Part shown: one piece after another, positions 8,516-15,071 of the stretch
Numbering within the stretch: the first letter of the stretch is position 1
Layout of the letters: each line of letters starts with the position of its first letter
Assembly: GCA_022865725.1 (NCBI GenBank)
Contig: JALHTP010000175.1
Location: 1-30,436, forward strand
Direction: 5' to 3'
From: Methyloceanibacter sp.
Lineage (GTDB): Bacteria > Pseudomonadota > Alphaproteobacteria > Rhizobiales > Methyloligellaceae
DNA: 30,436 bases
Made by a program: the position numbers and the translations under genes
The notes under the pieces: generated by a model
Database searches by the model: none
Seen by the model: the letters and a program-made list of their open reading frames with translations, nothing else
Told to the model about the DNA's origin: nothing

Positions 8516-8989
8516 TCAGCCCCCGTTGCGGATCATATAATCGAGCAACTGAGGCGACGGGCGCCCATCGACCGGCAAGCGATTGGAATATTGATATTGG
8601 CTGATCGCTTCGGCCGTGCGCTGGCCATAGACGCCATCCGGCGGACCCGGATTGTAGCCGAGCTGCAAGAGCGCCGACTGCATGTCGTAGACGAGATTGC
8701 CACCCGGCGGAGGAGCGCTGTAATACGCGCGGCGCTGTCGATTGTTGTCGGCCTCGATCGCGCCGGCAACGACGCCGACGCCCGCACCGATCGCCGCACC
8801 GCGGCCCGCACCTTTGCCGCCGCCGATAATGCCTCCTATAATCGCGCCCGTGACTCCGCCTTGGATCCCGCGCTGGATCACTTGCGCGGAAGCCACGCTT
8901 GGCTGTAGCGCCCAGCCGATAGTGAGCGCGGCTGCGAGCGTCAGGCTGTGCTTCGTCAAGCGAATGGCAATGGCGGCGTGACTTCTCAT
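8516..8989 (-). CDS. Exported glycine-zipper protein with peptidoglycan-binding-like domain
   Basis: The protein has 157 residues from the ATG at 8989, which has an excellent GGAGGAGGA site; longer in-frame extensions overlap the end of the next gene and lack such a site. A signal peptide covers about 1-35 (ending SVASA). Residues about 41-78 are a glycine-zipper membrane segment (GAIIGGIIGGGKGAGRGAAIGAGVG), typical of SlyB/OmpA-associated envelope proteins. Residues about 102-153 form a peptidoglycan-binding type 1-like domain (LLQLGYNPGPPDGVYGQRT). It probably sits between outer membrane and cell wall. It has the same orientation as the caspase/cytochrome cassette and precedes it by 98 bases. 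Its wall-binding domain resembles those in two of the caspase-fold proteins of this window. Confidence 0.8.
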   Translation of the reverse strand: MRSHAAIAIRLTKHSLTLAAALTIGWALQPSVASAQVIQRGIQGGVTGAIIGGIIGGGKGAGRGAAIGAGVGVVAGAIEADNNRQRRAYYSAPPPGGNLVYDMQSALLQLGYNPGPPDGVYGQRTAEAISQYQYSNRLPVDGRPSPQLLDYMIRNGG

Positions 8990-9133
8990 TGACGTCCTCC
9001 TCCTCGCGCTCGCCATCTCAAGGCAAGCGCCGTCTCGCCGGTCCCCCCTTCCGGCGCCTTCGCTGCGGCACGGGCACATTCTGCCACAGTCGAAGCGTAC
9101 CCCGCCAGCCAGCTTGACCCGAGACTTCATGGG

Positions 9134-9161
9134 ACGAGCGTTCATGACACGAGCGTTCATG
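9134..9161. repeat. Two-copy tandem repeat overlapping the glutathione transferase stop
   Basis: The 13-mer ACGAGCGTTCATG occurs at 9134-9146 and again at 9149-9161, a 15-base period. The second copy contains the stop codon of the glutathione transferase gene, so this looks like a small local duplication of the gene's end. Confidence 0.6.
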
Positions 9162-9786
9162 GCATGGGGATCGCGCGGCCTTCATTAAGGACGTCCCATC
9201 CTCTTAGGACCGCTGGCCTCCCCGCAATCGCCAAATACCAGCGCTTCACATTGGGATGGTCGGCGAACTCGATCCTCTGCCAGGCGAAGCGCGAGATCCA
9301 GGGCCAGATGGCGATGTCGGCGATGGAGTAATCGCCGGCGACATACTCGACTTGCGCCAGGCGCCGGTCGAGCACCCCCCAAAGCCGCTTCGCCTCCTTG
9401 GCATAGCGCTCCTCGGCATAAGCGCTCTTGCCCGGATTGAACTTCACGAAATGATGGACCTGGCCGAGAAATGGTCCGGGGCCGCCCATTTGCCACATCA
9501 GCCACTCGACCACGCGCCATTTGGCCGGGAAGTCCTGCGGCCACAGCCTGCCGGTCTTCTCGGCGAGATAGAGCAGGATCGCGCCAGACTCCATGAGATG
9601 GAGCCCGGTCTCAGTGTCGACGATTGCCGGGATCCTGTTGTTGGGGGCGATCTTGAGAAAATCCGGCGCGAACTGCTCGTCCTTGGTGATGTCGATGGGG
9701 TGGACGCAGTAAGGGAGTCCGACCTCCTCCAGCATGATCGACACCTTCTGCCCGTTCGGCGTCGTCCAGGTGTAGAGCTCGATCAT
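9157..9786 (-). CDS. Glutathione S-transferase family protein (YfcG/Ure2p-like)
   Basis: The protein has 209 residues from the ATG at 9786, where the thioredoxin-like fold begins (MIELYTWTTPNGQKVSIMLEE). The T-x-P-N-G-x-K segment near residues 8-13 is typical of the Nu/YfcG and Ure2p-like group, which act as glutathione-dependent disulfide-bond reductases rather than classic conjugating enzymes. The IPAIVD turn carries the cis-Pro, and ESGAILLYLAEKTG is the glutathione gamma-Glu binding helix. The C-terminal helical domain (DYSIADIAIWPW) has the usual N-capping Ser/Asp. The length is normal. It is cytosolic, with no signal peptide. The upstream region is shared divergently with the DUF1045 gene at 10014. 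The exact substrate cannot be read from sequence. Confidence 0.9.
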   Translation of the reverse strand: MIELYTWTTPNGQKVSIMLEEVGLPYCVHPIDITKDEQFAPDFLKIAPNNRIPAIVDTETGLHLMESGAILLYLAEKTGRLWPQDFPAKWRVVEWLMWQMGGPGPFLGQVHHFVKFNPGKSAYAEERYAKEAKRLWGVLDRRLAQVEYVAGDYSIADIAIWPWISRFAWQRIEFADHPNVKRWYLAIAGRPAVLRGWDVLNEGRAIPMP

Positions 9787-10013
9787 GGTCCCCCGCGGTC
9801 GCCTAGCGCAGCGCAACAACGCATGCCCGCGAAACGCCGCCCTGTCAAAGGCGCGCGAGCCATCACTTCGCAGTTGCGGAAAATTTGATTCACCAAGTGT
9901 TCATCCCTCGGCCTCCCTATCGCCCAGAACCTGTCGCTCCCGCGCCACAGGAGACTGTTAGCCATGAGCTCATGAGCGTCGCGGATCAACGCGAGCGCCT
10001 AGGGAGGATTCGA

Positions 10014-10769
10014 ATGCTCAATTGTGCCCATGTCGATCGTCAACAGAAGGGCGCGGCTTCACCCCGATCGAGCTTCGCCCGTTATGCGATCTACTACACG
10101 CCGCAACCTGGGACCGCGCTTGCAGCATTCGGACGCTCATGGTTCGGCCGTGCCAATGACGGCGTCACCTTACAGGCCTTTTCCGATGCGGGGCTGTCCG
10201 GCACGAGCTTCGCCAAGCTTGCCGTGGCACCCGGCCGCTATACGGGACTGCATGCCCTGTTCCGGGCGCCATTTGCGCTTCGCGACGGCATTGGCGCCGA
10301 CGCGATCAAGGCGCGGCTCATCAGTTTTGCCGCCCGCCGCAAGCCCGTCGAGACGGGCCCCTTGACCTTGTCGCGCGCGGGCCGCTTTCTCGTGCTGCGT
10401 CCGGTCGAGGCGCGGCCTTCGCTTGACTGGCTTGCCGCACAATGCGTCGCCTCCTTCGAGGATTTCGCCGCTCCGCCTTCCGACACCGAGCGCGCCGAAC
10501 ATGCGAGCCCCAACCTCAGCGACTATCAGCGCCTGCTGCTTGAGAGCTTCGGCGATCCTCATGTGCTGAGCGAATATCGCTTCTCGATCACCCTCACCGG
10601 CCCGCTAGACGCCGCGCATCTGGAGCGTGTGGCGCAGGCGCTCTGGCCGGTGCTCGAGGAGATCTGCGCGTCCGGCGTCACCGTCGACGGCCTGTCGCTG
10701 TTTGGCGACGGCGGCGGCCCTTCGCCGATGCGCCTCATCGGCCGCTATCGCCTCGGGGCCCAGACCTAA
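10014..10769 (+). CDS. DUF1045 protein (2H phosphoesterase-like) with altered active-site motifs
   Basis: The protein has 251 residues from the ATG at 10014, chosen because AGGGAGG lies 7 bases upstream; the frame stays open to 9885. The N-terminal RYAIYYTPQPGTALAAFGRSWFGR block and the RPSLDWLAAQCVASFEDF segment identify DUF1045. Relatives often lie in phosphonate (phn) clusters and have the two-histidine phosphoesterase fold with two H-x-T motifs. Here the first motif reads H-A-L (80-82, in GLHALFRAPF) and the second S-I-T (191-193, in EYRFSITLTG). One Thr and one His are therefore missing and ordinary 2H catalysis is doubtful. No phn genes lie nearby. A small acidic protein gene follows about 85 bases later. 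Confidence 0.75.
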   Translation: MLNCAHVDRQQKGAASPRSSFARYAIYYTPQPGTALAAFGRSWFGRANDGVTLQAFSDAGLSGTSFAKLAVAPGRYTGLHALFRAPFALRDGIGADAIKARLISFAARRKPVETGPLTLSRAGRFLVLRPVEARPSLDWLAAQCVASFEDFAAPPSDTERAEHASPNLSDYQRLLLESFGDPHVLSEYRFSITLTGPLDAAHLERVAQALWPVLEEICASGVTVDGLSLFGDGGGPSPMRLIGRYRLGAQT

Positions 10770-10853
10770 GGGAGCGCAAAGCGGCACCCCTCGGCGTGGG
10801 CCAAAGTTTTGACACACAGGCACCTCACCCTCTTCCCGCTGGGGACAACGGGG

Positions 10854-11054
10854 ATGCCGATGCCTGACTATGAGGAAATCCTTGCCTTCCTTGCCGCGAA
10901 TCCACCTCAGCTTGCCGCCGAGCGCGAGCTGCATGCCTCGCTGCTCGAGCTGATCGCGAAATGCTTGCGTTCGGACGCGATCTCGGACGAGGAGGACGAG
11001 GCCTTGACGGAAGGCTTGCCGCCGACCCGGCTGCGCTGGATGGATTTGAACTGA
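10854..11054 (+). CDS. Small acidic hypothetical protein
   Basis: An ORF of 66 residues from the ATG at 10854, or 64 from 10860; a TTG at 10809 would add 15 residues of less convincing sequence. The product is predicted mostly helical (DYEEILAFLAANPP, ELHASLLELIAKCL) with an acidic DEEDEALTEG stretch. It has no signal peptide or membrane segment, and I recognise no family. Its codon pattern is like its neighbours, and a terminator-like hairpin begins at its stop codon, which supports a real gene. Function unknown. Confidence 0.5.
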   Translation: MPMPDYEEILAFLAANPPQLAAERELHASLLELIAKCLRSDAISDEEDEALTEGLPPTRLRWMDLN

Positions 11055-11104
11055 TCGGCGAGGCTCGATCGCGGGGGTGCGCGCCTCGATGGCGAGATCA
11101 TTTT
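11052..11104 (+). terminator. Likely rho-independent terminator after the DUF1045/small-protein pair
   Basis: Nested inverted repeats TGATC/GATCA (11052-11056, 11096-11100) and CGAGGC/GCCTCG (11059-11064, 11083-11088) are followed directly by TTTT. The hairpin overlaps the stop codon of the preceding small gene. Stem continuity is imperfect. Confidence 0.45.
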
Positions 11105-11281
11105 CCTCACCTCTCCCCGCCCCGCTGACCTGGGTCTGCCGCGCGCGGCGCGGTGCCGCAAGACGCCCGGCCCATGGCATTTGCGTAACAAGGGCCAGGG
11201 GTGTTATCTGGAGCTAGATGGGCCGCCTGGGCGCTGGTTGGCCAGCATTTTCGCATCTTTCACAGGGAGTTGAGCGGCATC

Positions 11282-11980
11282 ATGAGGGACAGCGTCGCCG
11301 TCAAGCATTCGGCCGAGCCTCAAGGGACTTTGGCTGACGATATCGTTCGCAGCTTCATCAAGAGCATCGATAGCGCCAAGCAGTCCGAGCAGCCTTATCG
11401 CAATTGGTCGCTCAAGGCCTGTTTCCCGTCCCATGTGGTGGATGACATCCTCGCGCTTCCCTTCGAGGCGCCGTCGCTTGAGGGCGTTTCCGGTAAGCGC
11501 GAGCTGCACAACAACACGCGCAGATATTTCGACGCCGACAACCGCAAGCTTTTCCCGGTCTGCGAGGCGGTGGCGCAAGCCTTCCAGGACAAGCGCGTGA
11601 CGAGCCACATCGAGAAAACCTTCGGCACCGACCTCAAAGGCACCTATCTGCGTATCGAGTTCGCGCAAGACATCGACGGGTTCTGGCTCGAGCCGCACAG
11701 CGATTTGGGCGTCAAGCTCTTCACCATGCTGCTCTATCTGTCGAAGGACCCGAGCCACCACGATCTCGGCACCGACATCTACGACACCAACAAGAAGCGC
11801 GTCGGCCGCTCGCCCTTCGCGCCCAACGCCGCCATGATCTTCGTGCCCGCGGATGACACCTTTCACGGCTTCGAGCAACGCCCGATCAAGGGGGTGCGCA
11901 CCTCGCTGATCATCAACTACGTCACCGATGAGTGGCGCGCGCGCGAGCAGCTGGCCTTCCCCGAAACGCCGATCGCGTAG
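11282..11980 (+). CDS. 2-oxoglutarate/Fe(II)-dependent dioxygenase family protein
   Basis: The protein has 232 residues from the ATG at 11282, which has AGGGAG upstream. The double-stranded beta-helix iron triad is visible: H-x-D in EPHSDLG (His139, Asp141) and the distal His in DDTFHGFEQR (His195). Arg206 (KGVRTSLIINY) follows and would bind the 2-oxoglutarate carboxylate. The preceding YLRIEFAQD and FTMLLYLSKDPS strands are typical of prolyl-hydroxylase-like and sugar-biosynthesis-linked members. No signal peptide. The substrate is unknown; neighbouring genes are unrelated and give no pathway. The gene stands alone, with a 227-base gap before it and a palindromic repeat after it. Confidence 0.8.
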   Translation: MRDSVAVKHSAEPQGTLADDIVRSFIKSIDSAKQSEQPYRNWSLKACFPSHVVDDILALPFEAPSLEGVSGKRELHNNTRRYFDADNRKLFPVCEAVAQAFQDKRVTSHIEKTFGTDLKGTYLRIEFAQDIDGFWLEPHSDLGVKLFTMLLYLSKDPSHHDLGTDIYDTNKKRVGRSPFAPNAAMIFVPADDTFHGFEQRPIKGVRTSLIINYVTDEWRAREQLAFPETPIA

Positions 11981-12013
11981 CTGCGCTCGGTTCGACCTCC
12001 AGCTTACTGGACG

Positions 12014-12110
12014 TGTCATGCCCGCGAAGGCGGGCATCCAGTACCCCCTGCATTTGCATATGAAGCAGGTCGGTGATTACTGGATTGCCCGGTCGAGCCG
12101 GGCCATGACA
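12014..12110. repeat. REP-like palindromic intergenic element
   Basis: A left arm beginning TGTCATGCCCGC and a right arm ending GGGCCATGACA are imperfect inverted copies about 97 bases across. Each arm has its own hairpin (CCCGC-GAAG-GCGGG; CCCGG-TCGA-CCGGG) and a CCAGTA or TACTGG shoulder. This is a familiar type of Rhizobiales intergenic repeat. It lies between 11980 and the dehydrogenase start at 12134. A related element occurs at 25971-26028. Confidence 0.8.
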
Positions 12111-12133
12111 ATCAGTGGGTGGGGCATCTCCCA

Positions 12134-13006
12134 ATGAGCAAAGTCGCGTGGATCGGGCTCGGGACCATGGGCTTTCCCATGGCCGGCCATCTCAAGGCGC
12201 GTGGAGGCCACGACGTCACGGTCTTCAACCGCACGCGCGCCAAGGCCGATGCGTGGGTCGCGCAATTCGGCGGAAGGCTGGCAGGCACCCCTGCCGAAGC
12301 GGCGGACGGCGCGGAGTTCGTCTTCGCCTGTGTCGGCAATGACGACGATCTCCGCGCGGTGACGCTCGGGCGAGACGGCGCGTTTCAAGCGCTCGGCAAC
12401 GGCGCCGTCTTCGTCGACCACACCACGGCCTCGGCCAGGATCGCGCGCGAGCTGCATGCAGCCGCCAAGGACCGCGGCGGCGGCGCGCTCGATGCGCCGG
12501 TGTCGGGCGGCCAGTCGGGTGCCGAGAACGGCACGCTCACGGTGATGGTTGGCGGCGACGAAGAGGATTTTCGCAAGGCCCGGCCCGTGATCGAGGCTTA
12601 TGCGCGGGCTGTCACTCTGATCGGACCCTCGGGCTCCGGCCAGCTCACCAAGATGGTCAACCAGATCTGCATCGCGGGGCTCATCGAGGGGCTTGCCGAG
12701 GCGCTCCATTTCGGCACGCGCGCCGGCCTCGATATCGAGAAGGTCATCGACACGATCTCCAAAGGCGCGGCGCAGTCCTGGCAGATGGACAACCGCTGGA
12801 AGACCATGATCGAGGGCAGATTCGATTTCGGCTTCGCCGTCGATTGGGTGCGCAAGGACTTTGCGCTTGTGTTCGAGGAAGAGCGCGCCAACGGCGCTGA
12901 GCTGCCGGTGACGGCGTTGGTCGATCAGTTCTATGCCGAGATCCAGGCGATGGGCGGTGGCCGCTTCGATACGTCGAGCCTGATCGCGCGGCTCGAACGG
13001 AAATAG
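12134..13006 (+). CDS. NAD(P)-dependent beta-hydroxyacid dehydrogenase (3-hydroxyisobutyrate dehydrogenase family)
   Basis: The protein has 290 residues from the ATG at 12134; the GTG at 12119 would add five residues. The Rossmann motif VAWIGLGTMGFPMAGHL (residues 4-20) binds the cofactor, and VTVFNRTRAKAD follows as the second strand. Arg after Asn there hints at a preference for NADP. The substrate-binding signature DAPVSGGQSGAENGTLTVMVGG (about 120-141) and the catalytic Lys173 in GSGQLTKMVNQ are both intact. The length is typical. It oxidises a 3-hydroxy acid (3-hydroxyisobutyrate, tartronate semialdehyde or succinic semialdehyde type), but the substrate cannot be fixed. There is no valine-catabolism gene next to it. 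It is cytosolic. Confidence 0.88.
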   Translation: MSKVAWIGLGTMGFPMAGHLKARGGHDVTVFNRTRAKADAWVAQFGGRLAGTPAEAADGAEFVFACVGNDDDLRAVTLGRDGAFQALGNGAVFVDHTTASARIARELHAAAKDRGGGALDAPVSGGQSGAENGTLTVMVGGDEEDFRKARPVIEAYARAVTLIGPSGSGQLTKMVNQICIAGLIEGLAEALHFGTRAGLDIEKVIDTISKGAAQSWQMDNRWKTMIEGRFDFGFAVDWVRKDFALVFEEERANGAELPVTALVDQFYAEIQAMGGGRFDTSSLIARLERK

Positions 13007-13012
13007 CGTACG

Positions 13013-13086
13013 AGCCTCACCCTTCGAGACGGGCCTTCGGCCCTCCTCAGGATGAGGAGCGCCCGCAGGGCGCCTCTCGAACCCCG
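13013..13086. repeat. Intergenic repeat with TTCGAGA/TCTCGAA ends
   Basis: The run CCTCACCCTTCGAGACGGGC continues through CCTTCGGCCCTCCTCAGGAT and GAGG and closes with TCTCGAA. It contains a GGGCC-TTC-GGCCC hairpin and a second GCGCCCGCAGGGCGC hairpin. It is a repeat type common in Rhizobiales, and here fills the gap between two convergent genes, where it may also stop transcription. Confidence 0.7.
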
Positions 13087-13088
13087 GT

Positions 13089-13568
13089 CTAGACTCTCCG
13101 CTCGTCCACGGCGTAGTCGAGCGGGAGCGCGGTGGTGAACTTGATCTGCTCCATGGCGAAGGCCGAGCTCACATCGGAGATCTCGATCTTGCTGATGAGC
13201 TTCTTGTAGAAGGCGTCGTAGCGCTCGATGTCGGGCACTACCACGCGCAGCAGATAATCGACCTGCCCGCTCATGCGGTAGAACTCGACCACCTCGGGGA
13301 AATCCTTGATCGCCTCATGGAAGCGCTCCAGCCAGTCCCCCGTGTGATGGCTGGTGGTGATCGAGACGAACACGGTCACCCCAACATTGACCTTCTTGGG
13401 GTCGAGCAGGGCGACGCGCCGCTGGATCACGCCGAGTTCCTCGAGCTTCTGGATCCGGCGCCAGCACGGCGTGGTGGAGAGCCCGATCTGCTTGCCAATC
13501 TCGGCCACCGGCAGAGTGCTGTCCTTCTGCAGGATGTCGAGGATTTTTCTATCCATACGATCAAGCAT
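13089..13568 (-). CDS. Lrp/AsnC family transcriptional regulator
   Basis: The protein has 159 residues from the ATG at 13568 (AAGG 7 bases upstream). An ATG at 13604 with AAGGA upstream would add 12 residues and is a real alternative. The N-terminal winged helix-turn-helix (MDRKILDILQKDSTLPVAEIGKQIGLSTTPCWRRIQKLEELGVI) is classic Lrp, with the LSTTPCWRRI recognition helix. The C-terminal RAM ligand-binding domain (VFVSITTSHHTGDWLERF, GQVDYLLRVVVPD) binds amino acids and drives octamer formation. Family members bind several helix-phased sites and often regulate themselves. The upstream gap has CTAGA repeats 22 bases apart. The gene ends in a repeat element shared with the convergent dehydrogenase. 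Confidence 0.93.
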   Translation of the reverse strand: MLDRMDRKILDILQKDSTLPVAEIGKQIGLSTTPCWRRIQKLEELGVIQRRVALLDPKKVNVGVTVFVSITTSHHTGDWLERFHEAIKDFPEVVEFYRMSGQVDYLLRVVVPDIERYDAFYKKLISKIEISDVSSAFAMEQIKFTTALPLDYAVDERRV

Positions 13569-13625
13569 GGCCGACCTTATGATATTTTTGCGTGATTCCA
13601 GCATGAAGGGGATTCCTTTTTCATT

Positions 13626-13666
13626 CTAGATAATCCCTATCAGCTTACTAGATTATTTTTCTCTAG
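13626..13666. promoter_or_regulatory. Candidate Lrp autoregulatory operator
   Basis: In this AT-rich gap, CTAGATAATC (from 13626) and CTAGATTATT (from 13648) are direct repeats exactly 22 bases, about two helical turns, apart. A third CTAG lies at 13663. They are just upstream of the Lrp start. The spacing matches the way Lrp octamers wrap DNA, but the role is inferred. Confidence 0.4.
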
Positions 13667-13682
13667 GCCGCAAGCGCGAATT

Positions 13683-14309
13683 TCAGAGCAGCCTCCTGAC
13701 CTCGCGGCGGAGCGCCGGCAGAAGCTCATCCTCGAACCAGGGATTGTCTTTCAGCCAGCCATTGTTGCGCCAGGACGGGTGCGGCAGGGGGAGCACGCGA
13801 GGACGCTCCTTGCGCTTGAGATGCGTCCGCCAGGCGAGCATCGTCTCTTGCAGCGACTTCCCCGCGGTGTCTCCGAGATGGAAGCCTTGCGCGTAGGAGC
13901 CGACCGCAAGCACGAGCTCGAGCTGCGGCAACGCCGCGAACAGCCTGCGATGCCAGAGCGTCGCGCATTCGCGCCGCGGCGGGAGGTCGCCACCGTTCGC
14001 ATCCTGCCCGGGAAAGCAGAACCCCATCGGCACGATGGCAACGCGGGCGCCATCGTAGAATTCCTGCGGCGTGACCCCCATCCACTCTCGCAAGCGGTCA
14101 CCTGAGCGATCCGTAAAGGGCGTGCCCGAGGCGTGCACCTTGGTGCCCGGCGCCTGGCTGCACACGGCAAGCCGCGCGGTCGCGCTCGCCCGCAAGACCG
14201 GGCGCGGCTCATGCGGCAGAGGCTTGCCTTGCGGCGCCTCGACGCAAGCCCGGCAGGCGCGGATGGCGGCGAGCACGTTCTCAAGCTCGGCTTCGCGAGC
14301 CCTGGTCAT
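13683..14309 (-). CDS. Uracil-DNA glycosylase-like family protein
   Basis: The protein has 208 residues from the ATG at 14309, which overlaps the preceding stop as ATGA. The UDG fold is indicated by the first motif SQAPGTKVHASGTPFTDRSG (51-70), with DRLREWMG after it, the central VAIVPMGFCFPG and ELVLAVGSYAQ strands, and the C-terminal HPSWRN motif (177-182) that contacts DNA. A CRAC pair near 19-22 recalls the Fe-S cysteines of family 4/5 enzymes, but a full four-Cys set is not obvious. This subgroup of the superfamily is often annotated only as UDG family, and activity on uracil is not certain. It is translationally coupled to a metallo-beta-lactamase gene, which follows a caspase gene on the same strand. 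Confidence 0.8.
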   Translation of the reverse strand: MTRAREAELENVLAAIRACRACVEAPQGKPLPHEPRPVLRASATARLAVCSQAPGTKVHASGTPFTDRSGDRLREWMGVTPQEFYDGARVAIVPMGFCFPGQDANGGDLPPRRECATLWHRRLFAALPQLELVLAVGSYAQGFHLGDTAGKSLQETMLAWRTHLKRKERPRVLPLPHPSWRNNGWLKDNPWFEDELLPALRREVRRLL

Positions 14310-15049
14310 AGATCGAGCGTCATCCCGTCCTGGGCGAGGAGATAGCGCGAGGCATCGACATTCCCGGCATTCGACAACATGGCCTCCCCCATATGGGTGA
14401 GGAGCACGCGCTTGGCACCGAGCCGTTCGTAGTTGGCGTCGATGGTGAGGTAGTCGAGATGGATGGGAAGGGTGAGATCGTATTGAAAGCACTCCGAGAT
14501 GAACAGGTCCGCGCCGCGCGCCACCGGCAGAAGCGCCTCCACCCAGCCGGTATCGCCGGTAAAGGCGAGCACCTTCCCGTCGAGCTCGAATCGCAATGCG
14601 TAAGGCGGCGCTCCGGAAGGGTGCTTCACCTCGAACGGCGTGACGGTGACGCCGCCGACATGAAGCGGCTTCTGCTCCTCATATTCGATGAAGCTGAGCT
14701 CGAAGCCCCGCTTTGCCGCGGTGATGTCGGGGTAGAGCACCTCCGCCGCAATGGCGAAGCGCGCCGCAATGCCCTTCGGTCCGGTCACGACAAGGCGCCG
14801 CGTCCGGTTGCTCACATAGAGCGCATCGACCAGGAGCCAAGGCAGCCCGCCGAAATGATCTCCGTGCAAATGGGTGACGAACACGGTGTCGATGTCGTTT
14901 GGCTGAAACCCAAGCCGCCGCATGCCGATCAGCGAGGAGGTCCCGCAATCGATCAGGAAAGTCGAGGCCGAGGAGCGCACGTGGAACGACGTCTGCAGCC
15001 GCCCCCCGGCGCCGAACGCATCGCCACAGCCAATGATGGTCAGTCGCAT
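14306..15049 (-). CDS. Metallo-beta-lactamase fold hydrolase (RNase Z/phosphodiesterase-like)
   Basis: The protein has 247 residues. It starts MRLTIIGCGDAFGAGGRLQT, the usual opening of the RNase Z-like branch. The metal motif THLHGDHFGG (about 59-68) is complete. A later conserved His lies in EVKHPSG, the bridging Asp in AFTGDTGW, and the last His in LLTHMGEAM. The length is short of RNase Z, and I do not see its flexible exosite arm, so it may act on a small cyclic phosphodiester or another ester. There is no signal peptide. It lies 22 bases after the stop of the caspase-Sel1 gene and overlaps the UDG-like gene by 4 bases (ATGA), which makes a three-gene operon likely. Confidence 0.85.
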   Translation of the reverse strand: MRLTIIGCGDAFGAGGRLQTSFHVRSSASTFLIDCGTSSLIGMRRLGFQPNDIDTVFVTHLHGDHFGGLPWLLVDALYVSNRTRRLVVTGPKGIAARFAIAAEVLYPDITAAKRGFELSFIEYEEQKPLHVGGVTVTPFEVKHPSGAPPYALRFELDGKVLAFTGDTGWVEALLPVARGADLFISECFQYDLTLPIHLDYLTIDANYERLGAKRVLLTHMGEAMLSNAGNVDASRYLLAQDGMTLDL

Positions 15050-15071
15050 CGTGGCGTGATCTTAGCCGCGG

